A stretch of DNA of 64,000 nucleotides from Cannabis sativa (GCF_029168945.1 NC_083608.1:21904136-21968135), one strand, 5' to 3'. Numbered from the stretch's first letter, positions 11,456-23,143 are shown. Numbers and translations: made by a program. The notes: generated from the letters alone by a model not told the origin.

Positions 11456-13650
11456 TCACGTGATTCCTTCAAGATCAAAATTTGATGCTACAATATTGTT
11501 GTTAAAGCCTTTGAATGACAACTCAGGTACAGAGCCATTTTGCCCCGTCACATGATCCAGAAACATCACCACCACAGATATGTCATCATGAATTTGCCGC
11601 CGCTCTCCCGCTTTACATTGCTTAACATCATCGTATGTAATCCTCACTTTCCTAGCTGCCTCCATTAAAGCAGCTTTCAGGAGTCGTTTTGCTATACCCT
11701 GGAAACACAATGAGAGTTCAAAACAATTGATGATCAAACAGGAAACACAATGAGAGTTCAAAACAATTGATGATCAAACAGGAAACACAATGAGAAAAAG
11801 ATGCACATTTTAACAAGACATAATGAACATACTGCTCGAGGGTTATTATGCACAATTGCAGCAGCTTCTTGATTGCTTAAGTGTTCCCAAAGCCCATCGG
11901 AAGCGAAGATCAAAAACTTGTCATTGTTATGCAGAACTCTAGTGTACAATGATGGTTCTGCTGTTAGTACAGGACGGCGGAGTGGTTCAGTAAGTCGAAA
12001 TCTCGGAATATTGAGTGAAAACTCTCTCCTCTTCAAGTATGCATCACCTATGGATCTAGATACCTGATGGCATAACAAAGTGAAAAAAAGCAAGGATTAA
12101 GTGCCACTGCCATGTACACAGAACACACATTCATAGCCACTGTCAAGGTCAATCAGTTCAACTTATAATAAGCATGGGACAATAACAGTTAAAGGGAAAA
12201 ACCTGAATAATGCCTTTGATTCGCCAAACTCCCTCTCTCTTAACCACTATGCTGGCATCATCAGAATGCAAAGACCGGAGTTCATTTCTAACATCCTCAC
12301 TGCTTGCATTATGATCCACAGTCAACTGCTCAGCAACTACTTTATTCGATTCACCTACAGAACCAAGCACAGCTCGCGAGTCGCCTACATTGGCAATCAA
12401 CAATTTACCATTCCAGATAATTCCAACCAGACAACAAGATCCCATTGCCGCAATTATTGGTCTTAGAGAAAACGACCTCCGCACAACAGAGATAAACCCT
12501 TCTTCAGTAGCATTAAAGGCACCTCTAATAACATCTTCAGAAATGGTGCTTCTTTCTCGAGCAATCCCTGTAATAAAACACAACACAACATAACATCCAA
12601 CAGTTGAGTAAAACAACAGTTTTTTTGACAACATAAATAAGACAACAGTTCTTTTGAGCAGTAGTTGATGAAACCAAATTCAAGAAAGACACCAAACTCT
12701 AGTAATGTATAAAACAAAAAGATTGCACAGAAAGGAATGTAACAACATTAAACAATGCTATAAGACAATTGAGGAAAACCTCCAAAACCCAAAGACCAAC
12801 CAAGATCAAGGAATATGAAAGCACATAGAATGATAGCATCATAGATTTCATCAATCTCCAAGAATAACTCCAATGACACACACCCCAAGAAATTTACCCC
12901 ATTATGCAAATATTCATATTCTTTCAGTCTTTCTTTCACAGAAACCGTTCCTAGTTGCCTACTTGCACTAATTTTTATTCCTAAAATAGGGAAAGAAGGA
13001 AAAAACCAAGAGAAAGACAAACCATTGCTTTAACGGAAGCAGCACTGTGCATATTTCAGCGCATAACAAGACAACCCCACCTGTGAAGGGCGAGTTTGGA
13101 AGAAAAATAATAAAAAAGACAAAATAAAAATATAAAATTGACTTAAAAAGCCGCAAAAATAGCCTAAATATAAATAAATAAATAAATAAATAAATAAAAA
13201 ATATTTTCCTACAAAATTCAATTGTCAAAAACATATCAAACGAAAAGGAAAGAATGACAAAAACACACACACACACTAACACTAACACTAGAACAATTAT
13301 ACAATCAACAAGAATAATTTAACCCTCCAAAGAAAAGAGAAAGAAGGGAAAAACCCACTTATTAGGTCATTAAAAAGGTTATCCCTGACGTAACGCGCAG
13401 CTTCAGGGCCGCCATGGCCATCGTAGATACCCACAAAAGTAGCGTCCCGGCCAATCTCGACTTGGCTATAATCTTCAAGCACGCTGTTTGCTTGAACCAC
13501 AGCAAAAGAGAATTCACCAAAGGAGTGCTGATCGAGGTCTCTGTACCATAGGAGCGAGTCCTCAGAATCTCCTCCATCATCCTTCTTCATACGGGCATAC
13601 CTCAGTGGTTTCCAACACGCGGACGCTAGGTTTCCCAACCTCGACAACAT
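11456..13650 (-). CDS. Protein phosphatase 2C, clade D-like
   Basis: Four coding exons: 13650-13359, 12567-12203, 12063-11833 and 11698-11456. All have GT-AG sites, and they total 1131 nt or 376 aa, normal for the family. The protein is a Mg/Mn-dependent Ser/Thr phosphatase. The metal-binding and active-site motifs are present: DGHGG (77-81), GSCC (140-143), GDSRA (159-163), SRSIGD (221-226), SDGLW (274-278) and HDDISVVV (333-340). The N-terminus ([16 protein letters not shown], then LLWYRDL...[16 protein letters not shown]) is typical of plant clade D. Known clade D members dephosphorylate plasma-membrane H+-ATPase under SAUR control, so a similar role is inferred. The start is the only ATG before the conserved N-terminal block. 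Intron 3 holds a 40-bp tandem duplication. No key residue is missing. Confidence 0.95.
11701..11795. repeat. 40-bp tandem duplication in PP2C intron 3
   Basis: A 40-bp unit (11701-11740, starting GGAAACACAATGAGAGTTCA) is repeated perfectly at 11741-11780, and the first 15 bases occur again at 11781-11795. The array abuts the 3' splice site of the last intron. The additional copies do not end in AG, so they do not create obvious alternative acceptors. Confidence 0.95.
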
Positions 13651-14150
13651 CCCTCATTTCCCTTTAACACTACACCGTCTCGTGTTATTCTTCTCTTCAA
13701 TCTTCTTCGACTCTCGAAAACCCACCACCAAGAAAGAAAACAACACAGTAATAACAGATTAAAGAAAAGGCCAAAAGGGTTCAAGATTTAATGAAAATGA
13801 AAGTAACCCAGAAGCCTAAAATGGGTTATAAAGGAGTAGAGACGCTGAGAACAAGTGATCGAATGAGCGGCAGAGAAAGAAAGAGTGAAGAAAACGAAAT
13901 GGGTTCAAGAAAGAGATATTTGAGGAAATAGAGAAATTTGAGAAGTGAGAGAAAGTGGGGGAGAGAGAAAGGAAATGTTCGTGGAGATCTGTTAGAAAAA
14001 GGGACAGTGTTGGTTTGTACGTGCGATAGAGAGAGAGGGAGAGAGAGAGAGTGAGGATTGTTACTTTGTTGCAGAGGGAGGGAAGGAGGGACTAGTTGAT
14101 GGAAGAAAGGAAGGGAAAGGTTGACGAAAGCGTGTGATCATCACTTGCTT
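13651..14150 (-). promoter_or_regulatory. 5' UTR and promoter region of the PP2C gene
   Basis: Upstream of the PP2C ATG the minus strand is rich in CT runs (GA runs on the plus strand, especially 14028-14054). This is common in plant core promoters and leaders. I could not place a convincing TATA box. Confidence 0.5.
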
Positions 14151-14369
14151 CGAAAGGTGAAATTACCAAAATAAACCATAATTAGTTATTTAATTACAGT
14201 TAAGCCATTAATTTTCAGATGAAAGGATCTGTGGGAGGACCCCCCTTCTCTATTTGTTCCTTTTACATGGGTCCCGTATCTCTCTTCCTTCCCGACAACC
14301 AAAATTAATAAATAAATCAAAAAATCAAAATTAATTTTTTATTTAAATTACTCTGTATATTTTTTTTTA

Positions 14370-15195
14370 AGAGTAATTAATTTTTTTAAAAAAAAAATAA
14401 TTAAATTTTTTGTCTTTTTAGCTTTAAAATATGTTAACTTTATTCCTTGAAAAAATTATCAGAATTATTAAATTATTAAATTTAAAAATTTTATTTAATT
14501 TCGTTTAATTTTATTAATATATTAATTCTTCGTATATTAAATCGTATTTTTAAATTTTAATATATATTAAATTATAATTTTAAATTTTGATATATCTTTA
14601 AATTCATTCATGCCAAGTTTTTATTAATAAAATTAAATAAAAATTTTTAAATTTAATAATTTTAATAGTTTAAGAAGAATTTTTAATATTCTACGAAGTT
14701 CAAAGAGTATGACTAAAAGCATAATTTAATATAGGCTAATTAGTAATTTTCCCTTTCGAACTTTGACATGTACTAAATCATGCCCCTTGAATTTTTTTAG
14801 CTGTTAAAAATTCCCCTAAACTATTAAGATTGTTAAATTTAAAGACTTTTGTCTAATTTTAGTAAAAAAATTCTAACAAAGGATGAAAGTTCAGGAAGCA
14901 TGATTTAGTACATATCAAAGTTTGAGGGACATAATTTGGTAGATATCAAAGTCTGGAGAGCATGTTTTAGTACATAAACAATTACTGAAACAGTAAAATT
15001 GAATGAAATTAGACAAAAATCCTTAAATTTAACAATCTCTATAGTTCAGGGGAAATTTTTAACAGCTAAAAAAATTTAGGGGGTATAATTTGATACATGT
15101 CAAAGTTCGGGAAGGAGAATTGCTAATTAGCCTTTAATATATATCAAAATTCAAAAGACAAAAATTTTAATATTTCTTTTTTCAATTCAAAAACA
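14370..15195. mobile_element. Older AGGCTAATT-family MITE interrupted by a younger copy
   Basis: The left part (14370-14732) ends in AAAGCATAATTTAATAT. The right part (from 15139) resumes as ATATCAAAATTCAAAAGACA. When the insert and one target repeat are ignored, the two sides match the interior of the inserted element itself (GCATGATTTAGTACATATCA...) at the expected spacing. The outer element is much more diverged, and its ends are approximate. Confidence 0.65.
14733..15138. mobile_element. AGGCTAATT-family MITE, nested copy
   Basis: About 406 bp with long inverted termini: AGGCTAATTAGTAATTTTCC at the left, and the complement of GGAGAATTGCTAATTAGCCT at the right. It is flanked by the 7-bp direct repeat TTAATAT. 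Nearly the whole element folds on itself, with the motif AAGTTTGAGG/AAGTTCGGG recurring. It has no coding capacity. Confidence 0.8.
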
Positions 15196-15220
15196 ATCAT
15201 TTAAAAAAAATTATTTCTTC

Positions 15221-15400
15221 TCTGAGCATTATTAGATATCAGTAGTGTAGTGTTTAGTATATTTTAAAAGTGACATCTTATAATTAGTTAATAATATTTT
15301 TTAAAAATTATTACATTAAATTACATGAAATCCGATACTTAATTATAGCAATAATAATATTAAACTTTAAATACATACATTAGTACCTTTTAATATTTTT
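15221..15400. mobile_element. Possible GAGCATT-family MITE remnant
   Basis: The left end GAGCATTATTAGATATCAGTAGTG (read in two parts) and the internal ATTAAATTACATGAAATCC-GATACTTA match the better-preserved elements at 26140-26325 and 19049-19225. The right end is degraded. Confidence 0.4.
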
Positions 15401-17532
15401 CTTTCTCTTTTATCTTTTATAGATACATATATTTAGCTTTAGATTGTGAATTTGACTTTCTTTAATAATAATAAATTATTATTTAAATTTTTAATAATAC
15501 TCAAAAACTTTAATGCAATATCACTCATGACAATGCATGTGCAGGGTCTCTTACAAAGCAGTGGCCATGTCTATCTCCTTCTCCTCCTCCTCCTCCTCCT
15601 CCTCCTACAATAAGTTACACAACTTATCTTGCATTTTATTTCTAAGCATATTTCATTGGTTTATCACAACCGTTGATCAATTTCATGACACGTGTGGTTG
15701 CATCACTATGAATATGATAATTTATTTCTTTTTTATAAATTTTTCTTTTTAGGTAGATATACTAATTAACCTACTTGATAGAAAGGAAAAGAAAGAAAGA
15801 AAGAAAGAAAGATAGTGTAAGATACCACAGAAACAAACACAAGTAGCATGTGAAAATTTTAAGCTTTTCATATCACAACTCACAATATTGTTCACTATTC
15901 ACTTTACCTGCTTCTTCTTCTTCTTCTTATTCTTCTTCATCTTCTAATTGAAAATAAAATTAAAAAGAAAAAAAACAATACATCATAATAAGGGACAGGC
16001 ATTCATGGAGTGGCACTGTAAAACGGTTGCAATAATTAAAGCAAAATTAGTTTGTTGCCACCGGTGCCTGATTTAATCAGACCGTCCAAGTCCAAACACA
16101 TCACATCAGACGGTTGAGATTTATTGTTAGGTTCATGGTCATGCTTAATTCCAATTTCCACTTGTGCAACTAAATCTTTCTTTTTTAGCTCACTAATTTT
16201 AGTATGTCAAAGTTGGATGAGTTGTCTTATAAACTATAATCATCACTAAATTCTTACTTCAAATATATACATATATGTTGAAATGTTGAATTAGATAATC
16301 TCATAGTTAACTATTGAAATGATATGTATGGTCATCTATCTCTATATATATGTATAATTATAATATGTAGATGGGGATAAAACATTTTGTGATAAATGAA
16401 GCATGCCACCACTTGTGCAATTTAGTCTTCTTATGAAAATGCATATAATATGTTAAGGATGATGAATGATCATTATAATGACATGGATTTTTTTTTAAAA
16501 AAAGATAAGAAAAGAATATATAAAGGTTCAAAAATATGATGAATCATGTCAATGTGCGTAAACTAAATATTGATAGGGATACTTTCAAAATATAAAAATG
16601 GATAGAAATGTATTAAAAAAAATAATTTGCAGGATAAAGATTGTTTAATTTTTAATTGTAAATAAATATTTAAATTTAATTTTTAGTGGTATACCTAAAT
16701 TATATTTGTGGAACTCTGTAGATATCTCACCATTAAATGTTTATTTTTTATTGGTATATTTAAATTAATTTTTTTTTAAAAAAAAATAAAAATTTAATGA
16801 TGTGAACTAATTAAAAATTGTTTAGTAGTAAATTACTTAACGCTTAACAGTCAGGTAACGAGATTTCTTATTACTATAAAAAATTAAATTTAAATATTTA
16901 TTTATAATTGTAAATTAAACTTAAATATTTATATCATATTTAACTCTGAAAAAAAAAATAGCCAATTTGTGGTTAATCATGAGACGCATTGGCAGTGTAA
17001 CTAATTGTAAAAATAATTTTTATTAGTGTGGCTAAACTGTATTGTTCAATAATTAGTGACATAATTGTATTTTTACGTATATTAATATTAGGTGGAATAT
17101 AACTTGAAACAAAAAAGTTTGTTAAGGCTCCCATATATTATTAAAATTAGAAATATTATTTTATTAAAGGGAATGAGAAGAATAGTATGTATTGATTCCT
17201 ATACAATTACTTATTAAATTTTGGAAAGGGAAAAAGTAGTAGAGCTCAGGTAGAAAATAAAAGAAAAAGTTATCTTCCTATTTTTATAAGGAATACCTTT
17301 CCTTTTTTAACTTAATTTAATTTAATTTTAATTTTAAAAATGAAAAAAATAAATATGCCCTTTAAAAATTTATAAACTAAAAATAATTACATGTTCTAAT
17401 AATGACAATTTTATCAAATTTAAACATTCCGATTACTATTTCTAGTTATCTAAACAAAATAATATAATTGTAGTTTTCTTTCCGAATAGTTTAGTAAACA
17501 GCATAATAAAATATTATTTTCGATTATTTTAT
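15401..17532. other. AT-rich intergenic DNA with microsatellites
   Basis: No gene is supported. There is a (CTC)n run at about 15575-15606, an (AAAG)n run at 15789-15812 and a CTT-rich stretch at 15911-15945. The open frame at 15537-15752 merely translates the CTC run into poly-Ser. Confidence 0.7.
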
Positions 17533-17907
17533 AGGGTAAATACCATTTTGGACCCTCTGTTTTGCAAAAGTTAACAATTGGACCCTGTGTTTTGTTAAAT
17601 GATAAAATGGACCCTGTATTTTCTAAAATAGTACAAATAGGACCCTGAATTGATTTTTTGTCAAAATAAAGTTTAATTATAATCCGATCTAAAAGTGTTA
17701 TGACAAAACTGTTTACATTTTTTGTATCTGTTCGTATTAAACATTGTCTTCAAGTTGGTTGTATTAAAAAAAAAGTTGTCAAAAATTAAGTTCAGGGTCC
17801 TATTTTTACTATTTTAGAAAATACAGGGTCCATTTTGTCATTTAACAAAACACAGGGTCTAATCTGTAACTTTTACAAAACACAGGGTCCAAAATGATAT
17901 TTACCCT
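17533..17907. mobile_element. MITE, AGGGTAAAT-family, well preserved
   Basis: 375 bp with terminal inverted repeats: AGGGTAAATACCATTTTGGA at the left, and the complement of TCCAAAATGATATTTACCCT at the right. It is bounded by a 7-bp direct repeat ATTTTAT (17526-17532 and 17908-17914). The motif GACCCTGTGTTTTG recurs inside both arms. The long arms would form a hairpin. No coding capacity. Confidence 0.85.
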
Positions 17908-18006
17908 ATTTTATATTTTAAATCAATTCATTTTTCTCATTGATTATTCTGATTCTAATTACAATTTAGTAAACGCGGCAAGTGAATGATTCCAATTATG
18001 AAATAA

Positions 18007-18092
18007 GAATTATATGTTTTTGCTTAATTGGGTTGTGATAAGGGGTGGAGAATTATATGTTTTTGCTTAATTGGGTTGTGATAAGGGGTGGA
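18007..18092. repeat. Perfect 43-bp tandem duplication
   Basis: The 43-bp unit starting GAATTATATGTTTTTGCTTA occurs at 18007-18049 and is repeated without mismatch at 18050-18092. The perfect match indicates a recent event. It lies in intergenic DNA downstream of the two-exon gene. Confidence 0.95.
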
Positions 18093-18580
18093 GGGAGGTT
18101 GGAGCGTGTTGGGTCTTGTTCAATATATTTTATTGATTGAACAAGAATTTTCATAATTTTTTTTTTTTAATTAATGTTTCAGTTTTTACAAATTATTGTT
18201 TTTTTTTTTTATAAAATTTATAGGTATCATTTTTATTTCTATAAAATTTTTATTTTTCTACTTTAAAAGCAATGTTTTTATTACGTACTCCAAAAAAAAT
18301 TATCATCACTAAAAAAAGTTGTTAATTGTAATTATGTTAACTGGAAAAAAAATATGTTATTTGGAAAAGTAATTTGGTTTTAAAATAATAGAAGATGTAG
18401 AATAAGGAAAAGATGTAGAAATTGGCATGTAATGTAGAATATGATACTCAGGAAATTAATTTCTTATTAAGTAGAAAAAATTACAAAAATAATAAAGAAT
18501 GACTAAAATATAAAGTTGATGTTAAGATGGTATACAAATTGAGTAAAAGGCCTACTCACTTAAGGACTATATAATATGAT

Positions 18581-21500
18581 TTAAACGATGTCGTTTATGA
18601 GACGCTTGTGACGATTGTAATGCTTCTCCATAAAGACCTTGGACGCTCCTTCTATGGTCCTTCTCCATGTCTACACAAAAGAAAGAATACAAAAACAAAA
18701 ATAGGTGTAAAGAAAGAAAAAGGGAAAGCTCCAAAAAGAGTGAACGTCTCATTGAGGAAATTAATGTAATAAAATTGACCCTTTTTCTCCTCAAAAAACA
18801 AATGTTGGACCTTTTTTATACTTATAATATTTTGAAAATACAGCTACTTACTTTGATTTACAACACACCTTTCTCTTTTCCTATTATTTTTTCCTATTAT
18901 CCAAAATATGGGTAGTCATCACAAAATTTGGACCCAACAAAATAGCCACAGCAGAAAATTTTAGTTTTCTTCACTTCACAATTTATTATACTCATTATAC
19001 TCTCCATGAGTGTAGATATGTAGTTTTTTTAAGACAATTAATTATAAAAGAGAATTGCTAAAAAAATATTATTGGTGTCTAGTATTTTTTTTAGTGTCAT
19101 ATTGTGATGAATGTAATTAAATATTGAGTATCATATAATTTAAGAGAAAATAGATTTTAAAAAATATTGCTAACCATACACTACTTATAAAAAACATTAA
19201 ATATTGATACCTAATAGCAATGCTTATTATAAAATATCTTATCCCATTTTTTATACATTTGCAATACAAATACAGTTTGTAAAATAGTTGCTTTAATGAT
19301 GATTGTCAAATGAATGTGTCAAATTTAACAATAATAGGAATATAAACATAATTGATTTTTTTTTTTCTAAAAACATATAAACATAATTACGTCAATATTA
19401 AATAGTTAATTTTTCATTTTATTTTAGAGCATAATTATAAAAGTTATGCGGAATATATTATTTATTGATTTTTAAAGATAAATACTATTTTAAAACATGA
19501 ATTTTGTAAAAATTATTAGACACTATATATTTTAAAATAGTATAAAATAAAAGTTAATAATAACTCGATCCATAATTATTATGACAAAATTAAGTATGTT
19601 TTTTAGGAGCTTTTTCATTTTTATACTTCAAAATAGTTTTATATATATATATATTTACGGAATTCTACATAAAAATCATTATTGCAACTAGCGCTGCAAT
19701 CTAAATCGCAACAAAAAATCGTATAGCAACTCACATAGAAACCACCAGAGAAACAACTTTAGAAACTCAAACCATAAATTTAAAAAAAAAAATTAAAAAA
19801 ACAATATATAGAGTAAATCTTTTTTTTTTTTACATATATTCGTACTAAAAATTACTTTCAAATTAATTATATTATATCCTAAATTATCAACATTTAAACT
19901 TAAGATACTATTTTATACTATTTTAAAAAATATAAAGTCTATTTTATCATTTTAAAAAACAAAAAGTCCATTCAACAAAACATAAAGTTATTAATCATTT
20001 TTTTTTCTTTAGCACAAAAGTCTAAGGTTTTTTTTTAAAAAAAAAATAAATAAATCAGTCTAACGTGTAGTTTGAAATTTATAATTGTATTTCAATTAAA
20101 TGTAAATTTTATTAGTTGATCCTTATTAAAAATTAGTTGTATTTCAATAAATGTAAATGGATTAGTTGATTCTAATGTTCATTCTTCTATCAGGTTTTAT
20201 TATCATGACTCAAATTTTACCTTATTGTTTCTAAAGAAATCCTTCTATTGACTATATTTAAATTACACCTAGTCATTTCATAATATTAATAGTACTTGTA
20301 AACTTGCAATTACGAAATACTGATTGTACTTTTTCTTTAATATTTTTCTGTATTAATGTTCTTATACAATATTATTCTTAAGTTCTCTATATAATATTAC
20401 TTAATTTGTTGTAGACAGCATATTAATAAATTTGTCACATCAAAACTTCCCCTCAAAAAGAGAAATTGGAAAGGAAAAAAAAAAAATCATTAAAACTTGA
20501 TACAATTTTATATAAATATATCATCTGTGGTGACAAAAAGATAAAGACATGATAAGATCTTGAAAAGGCTAAACTAAACTATGAGAGACACATTAGAAGA
20601 CTGATTGAGACACCCTACCACATTATTATTACCCCAGTTTTGGAATTGTAATTCATTTTTTTTTTCTTTTTTTTAAATCATATAATTAGTCATTTCTCCT
20701 ATTTTATTTTGCAACCAAAATAATATATAATCAAAATAGTAGGACATCATGCTAAGAATCTAATATAGAACTTTCCCCCTAAATTTTTACGGGAAGGATA
20801 AGAATTTTTCACTTTACCCCTGAGAATTTTACCATTTTACATCATTAGTTTGTTGTAATGATAATAGTAATGAAATTATAATATTTAGTTTGTTTTTAAA
20901 ATGATGTAATGGAATTGTAATATAATGATAATTACATCATATAAGAAAAATTTTATTACATTGAAAAACTTAAGAGGATTACATTAGACTAAACAAAATA
21001 AAATGAAAATGATTCTAATACTTTCTATTATATAAATTTTAAAAAATAAAATAAACACAATTTTGCCAATTTATCACTTATTCTAATACACATTCCAACA
21101 ACATACCAAATTTTTAATCGATTTTTATTATTATTCTTAATTCACTACTATTACTATTACTATTATATTCTCCTACTAAATTAAACATCACATTAATTAT
21201 TATAAATAATAAAGTTTGTTTATCATAGGGGGCAGTTTGGCTGTGCTTTTAAAAGCTAAAAGCACTTGAGGAATAATTTGTGGCTAAAAGATGTTAGCGG
21301 AAAAAAATAGCCAAATTTGTGGCTAAACATCTCAATCAAGCCTAAACATTTTTTCTTCTGTCTCCAATTATGCAAGAACAAGAATGTGTTTTGGTTTTTT
21401 AGCTTTTTGAAAATATCTTACCAAAAACAAAGACCTCTTAAGTCTACAACCAATAAATTCAATTAAGCTTTTTAACTTAATTAAAAATAAAAATTATTTT

Positions 21501-21940
21501 CTACCATAATGTTTTTTTTTCTTAAGGCTATACCACACAAATAAATATGTGCACCGAATTAAGTAAAAAAAATAAATAACTTAAGTTAATTGAATTAAAC
21601 CAACCTTTTCAATGGTTCCAAATAGGGACTTATGCCTAATGTCCCTTCCCTTGAGTCGTACCCTGCCATTAATCCCGAGCTGCCTCAATACAGCCGACTT
21701 CCTCGCCGGCGCCGGAGACGGAAGCAGGGACCTTCTCTCTCCCAATTTGGAGGTTTGCCCATTTGATGATGGGCTCTCACAGTCATCGTTCTCTTTACCT
21801 TCTCGGCTCTTACGTCGTCGTTTTGCCCGAACAAGCTCTTTGCTCTTCGCCGGAGATTCATCATCATCGGCAAACTTTCTGAGCAGCTCATCTGATGACT
21901 TCTTTGTCACATGTTGAACTTTACTGTTATCGGAATCCAT
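18581..21940 (-). CDS. Small basic nuclear protein of unknown function (two exons, KEN box)
   Basis: Exon 1 is 21940-21605 (112 codons, donor GAAAAG|GTTGGT). Exon 2 is 18670-18581 (acceptor TTTTGTGTAG|ACATGG). The 2934-bp intron is phase 0 and the product is 141 aa. The join places FGTIEK directly before TWRRTIEGASKVF. The C-terminus MEKHYNRHKRLINDIV reads like a conserved motif of plant proteins I have seen but cannot name. Residues 34-48 are a basic NLS-like stretch (KELVRAKRRRKSREG), K49-E50-N51 is a KEN-box match, and RRSLL could act as a D-box. TATA and mitosis-type promoter motifs lie upstream. I infer a nuclear protein made in G2/M; the biochemical role is unknown. The large intron contains a MITE copy. 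Confidence 0.75.
19049..19225. mobile_element. GAGCATT-family MITE copy in the large intron
   Basis: The left end AGAGAATTGCTAAAAAAATA followed by TTGGTGTCTAG, and the right end complementary to ACCTAATAGCAATGCT, form an imperfect inverted repeat of about 177 bp. The family also appears at 26140-26325. Confidence 0.5.
19472..20000. mobile_element. Possible third AGGGTAAAT-family MITE copy, degraded
   Basis: The left side (AGATAAATACTATTTTAAAA, then TTTTGTAAAAATTATTAGAC) and the right side (around AAGTCTATTTTATCATTTTA) follow the plan of the element at 17533-17907. Additional DNA sits between them. The ends are approximate. It lies in the large intron of the two-exon gene. Confidence 0.4.
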
Positions 21941-22001
21941 TTTCAGAGAGAGAGAGATTTAAGAGTTTATGAAATGTAATTGTGAAAAATGTGTAGATTT
22001 G

Positions 22002-22009
22002 GGTTTATA
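22002..22009 (-). promoter_or_regulatory. TATA box of the small KEN-box gene
   Basis: TATAAACC on the minus strand lies 62 bp upstream of the ATG. It is followed by a leader with a CTCTCTCTCT run just before the start codon. Confidence 0.65.
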
Positions 22010-22052
22010 TGAACTTAGTGTTTGGATTATAGTTTAGTAAGTAGAAAATAGA

Positions 22053-22249
22053 CCGTTGGAAATTATAATAGAGGCGAAAATGAAGGAATATTGGAATAAT
22101 TTAAATAAATTGGGAATGAAAGAAATATAGCCGTTGAAAGATATAATGTATGATTGGCATGTGAATTTCTGTGGTGGGATTATATTAATAAATCAATCAA
22201 TAATAATGATAAGTTTTCTGACAATATTTGGATTCAGTCAATGTAACGG
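22053..22249 (-). promoter_or_regulatory. Cluster of mitosis-specific activator (MSA)-like AACGG motifs
   Basis: On the gene's strand, TCCAACGGTCT (core 22057-22053) and TTCAACGGCTA (core 22135-22131) match the MSA consensus YCYAACGGYYA at 10 of 11 positions each. A third AACGG core, on the other strand, is at 22245-22249. In plants, clustered MSA elements recruit MYB3R factors and drive G2/M transcription. Confidence 0.6.
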
Positions 22250-22439
22250 TTTCTAATGAAAATAAAACTATATATTTTAATTTTTTGAGAGGTAAATACT
22301 AAATAAAATTGTATATTGATAAATTAGCAACATAAAGTTTATTTTATTTTATTTTTCAAGTGAAAGTTACTACTATTATTAAGAAGAAAATTATTGCAAA
22401 AATAGTAAAAATTAGGGAAGGAATATTAGCTAACTAATT

Positions 22440-22690
22440 ACAATCTTAATCTAACTGAAAAACATAAGTTGCTTTATTAGCATTTCTCTTAATATGAGAC
22501 ACTTTTGCTTCGAGAAAAAAATTAAAAAATTAAAAATATCATCAATTAAATCATAATAACTAACCATACATGATGATAATGTAATAGGATCATTAGACAC
22601 CAATATACCAATATTTGTGATCATTTATTAGTGAGCAACTATTGTAAAGCAGCAGAAAGTGCTAGTGCTTCCATTTCCTTGGGTGCATAT
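22440..22690 (-). pseudogene. Degraded RNase H fragment of a retroelement
   Basis: Minus-strand translation gives APKEMEALALSAAL and, after several stops, AKVSHIKRNANKATYVF. These are the helix and the His-Lys-Arg-x-x-Asn-like ends of an RVT_3 RNase H domain. The frame is broken by several stops between them. Confidence 0.5.
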
Positions 22691-22774
22691 TGACTTGTAC
22701 AAATTATTAAAATTTTATTTGAATTTACATTAATTTTTATTGATTTTAATAAAATATGAGTTTATTGGATTGTT

Positions 22775-23131
22775 TGTTAGCTCATATTGTTAGTAGTTAA
22801 TAATTAATGGATTTAGCATTTATGTGTGTAAAGTCTAGTTGAAGTAGAAGTGTGAATTTTTTTAGTTAACTGAAATTTTTGATGAGCACCTCAGTCCAAT
22901 TAGGGTTGTGTAGTTAAGTCCTCTTCCTAACTCTATAAATACATATTGTGTTATCACAATTGTATTTTTGATTTAGAGATCTAAGGAGGAATACTTAATT
23001 GATAGTATTGCACTATCAAATTGTAATAATTGTTATGGATCAATCAAGTATATATATCTAATTATAATATATATTATAGTGTTCTATATTGTATATAATT
23101 TTGTATCTTGGGATTATTTAGTTTTCTAACA
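22775..23131 (+). repeat. Ty1/copia LTR
   Basis: 357 bp from TGTTAG to CTAACA, a perfect 6-bp terminal inversion with TG...CA ends. A TATA-like CTATAAATAC lies near 22933. The primer-binding site follows at once, so this is a 5' LTR. No partner LTR is seen in the window. Confidence 0.75.
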
Positions 23132-23132
23132 T

Positions 23133-23143
23133 GTGGTATCAGA
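23133..23143 (+). other. Primer-binding site for initiator tRNA-Met
   Basis: GTGGTATCAGA, two bases after the LTR end, is the classic copia primer-binding sequence complementary to the 3' end of initiator tRNA-Met. Confidence 0.75.

Noticed and set aside
15537..15752. 71-aa frame with a Ser run
   Set aside because: The Ser run is a translated CTC microsatellite; nothing else supports coding.
21229..21380. Possible MITE end GGGGGCAGTTTGGCTGTGCT
   Set aside because: It looks like a transposon terminus, but I could not find the matching opposite end or a target duplication.
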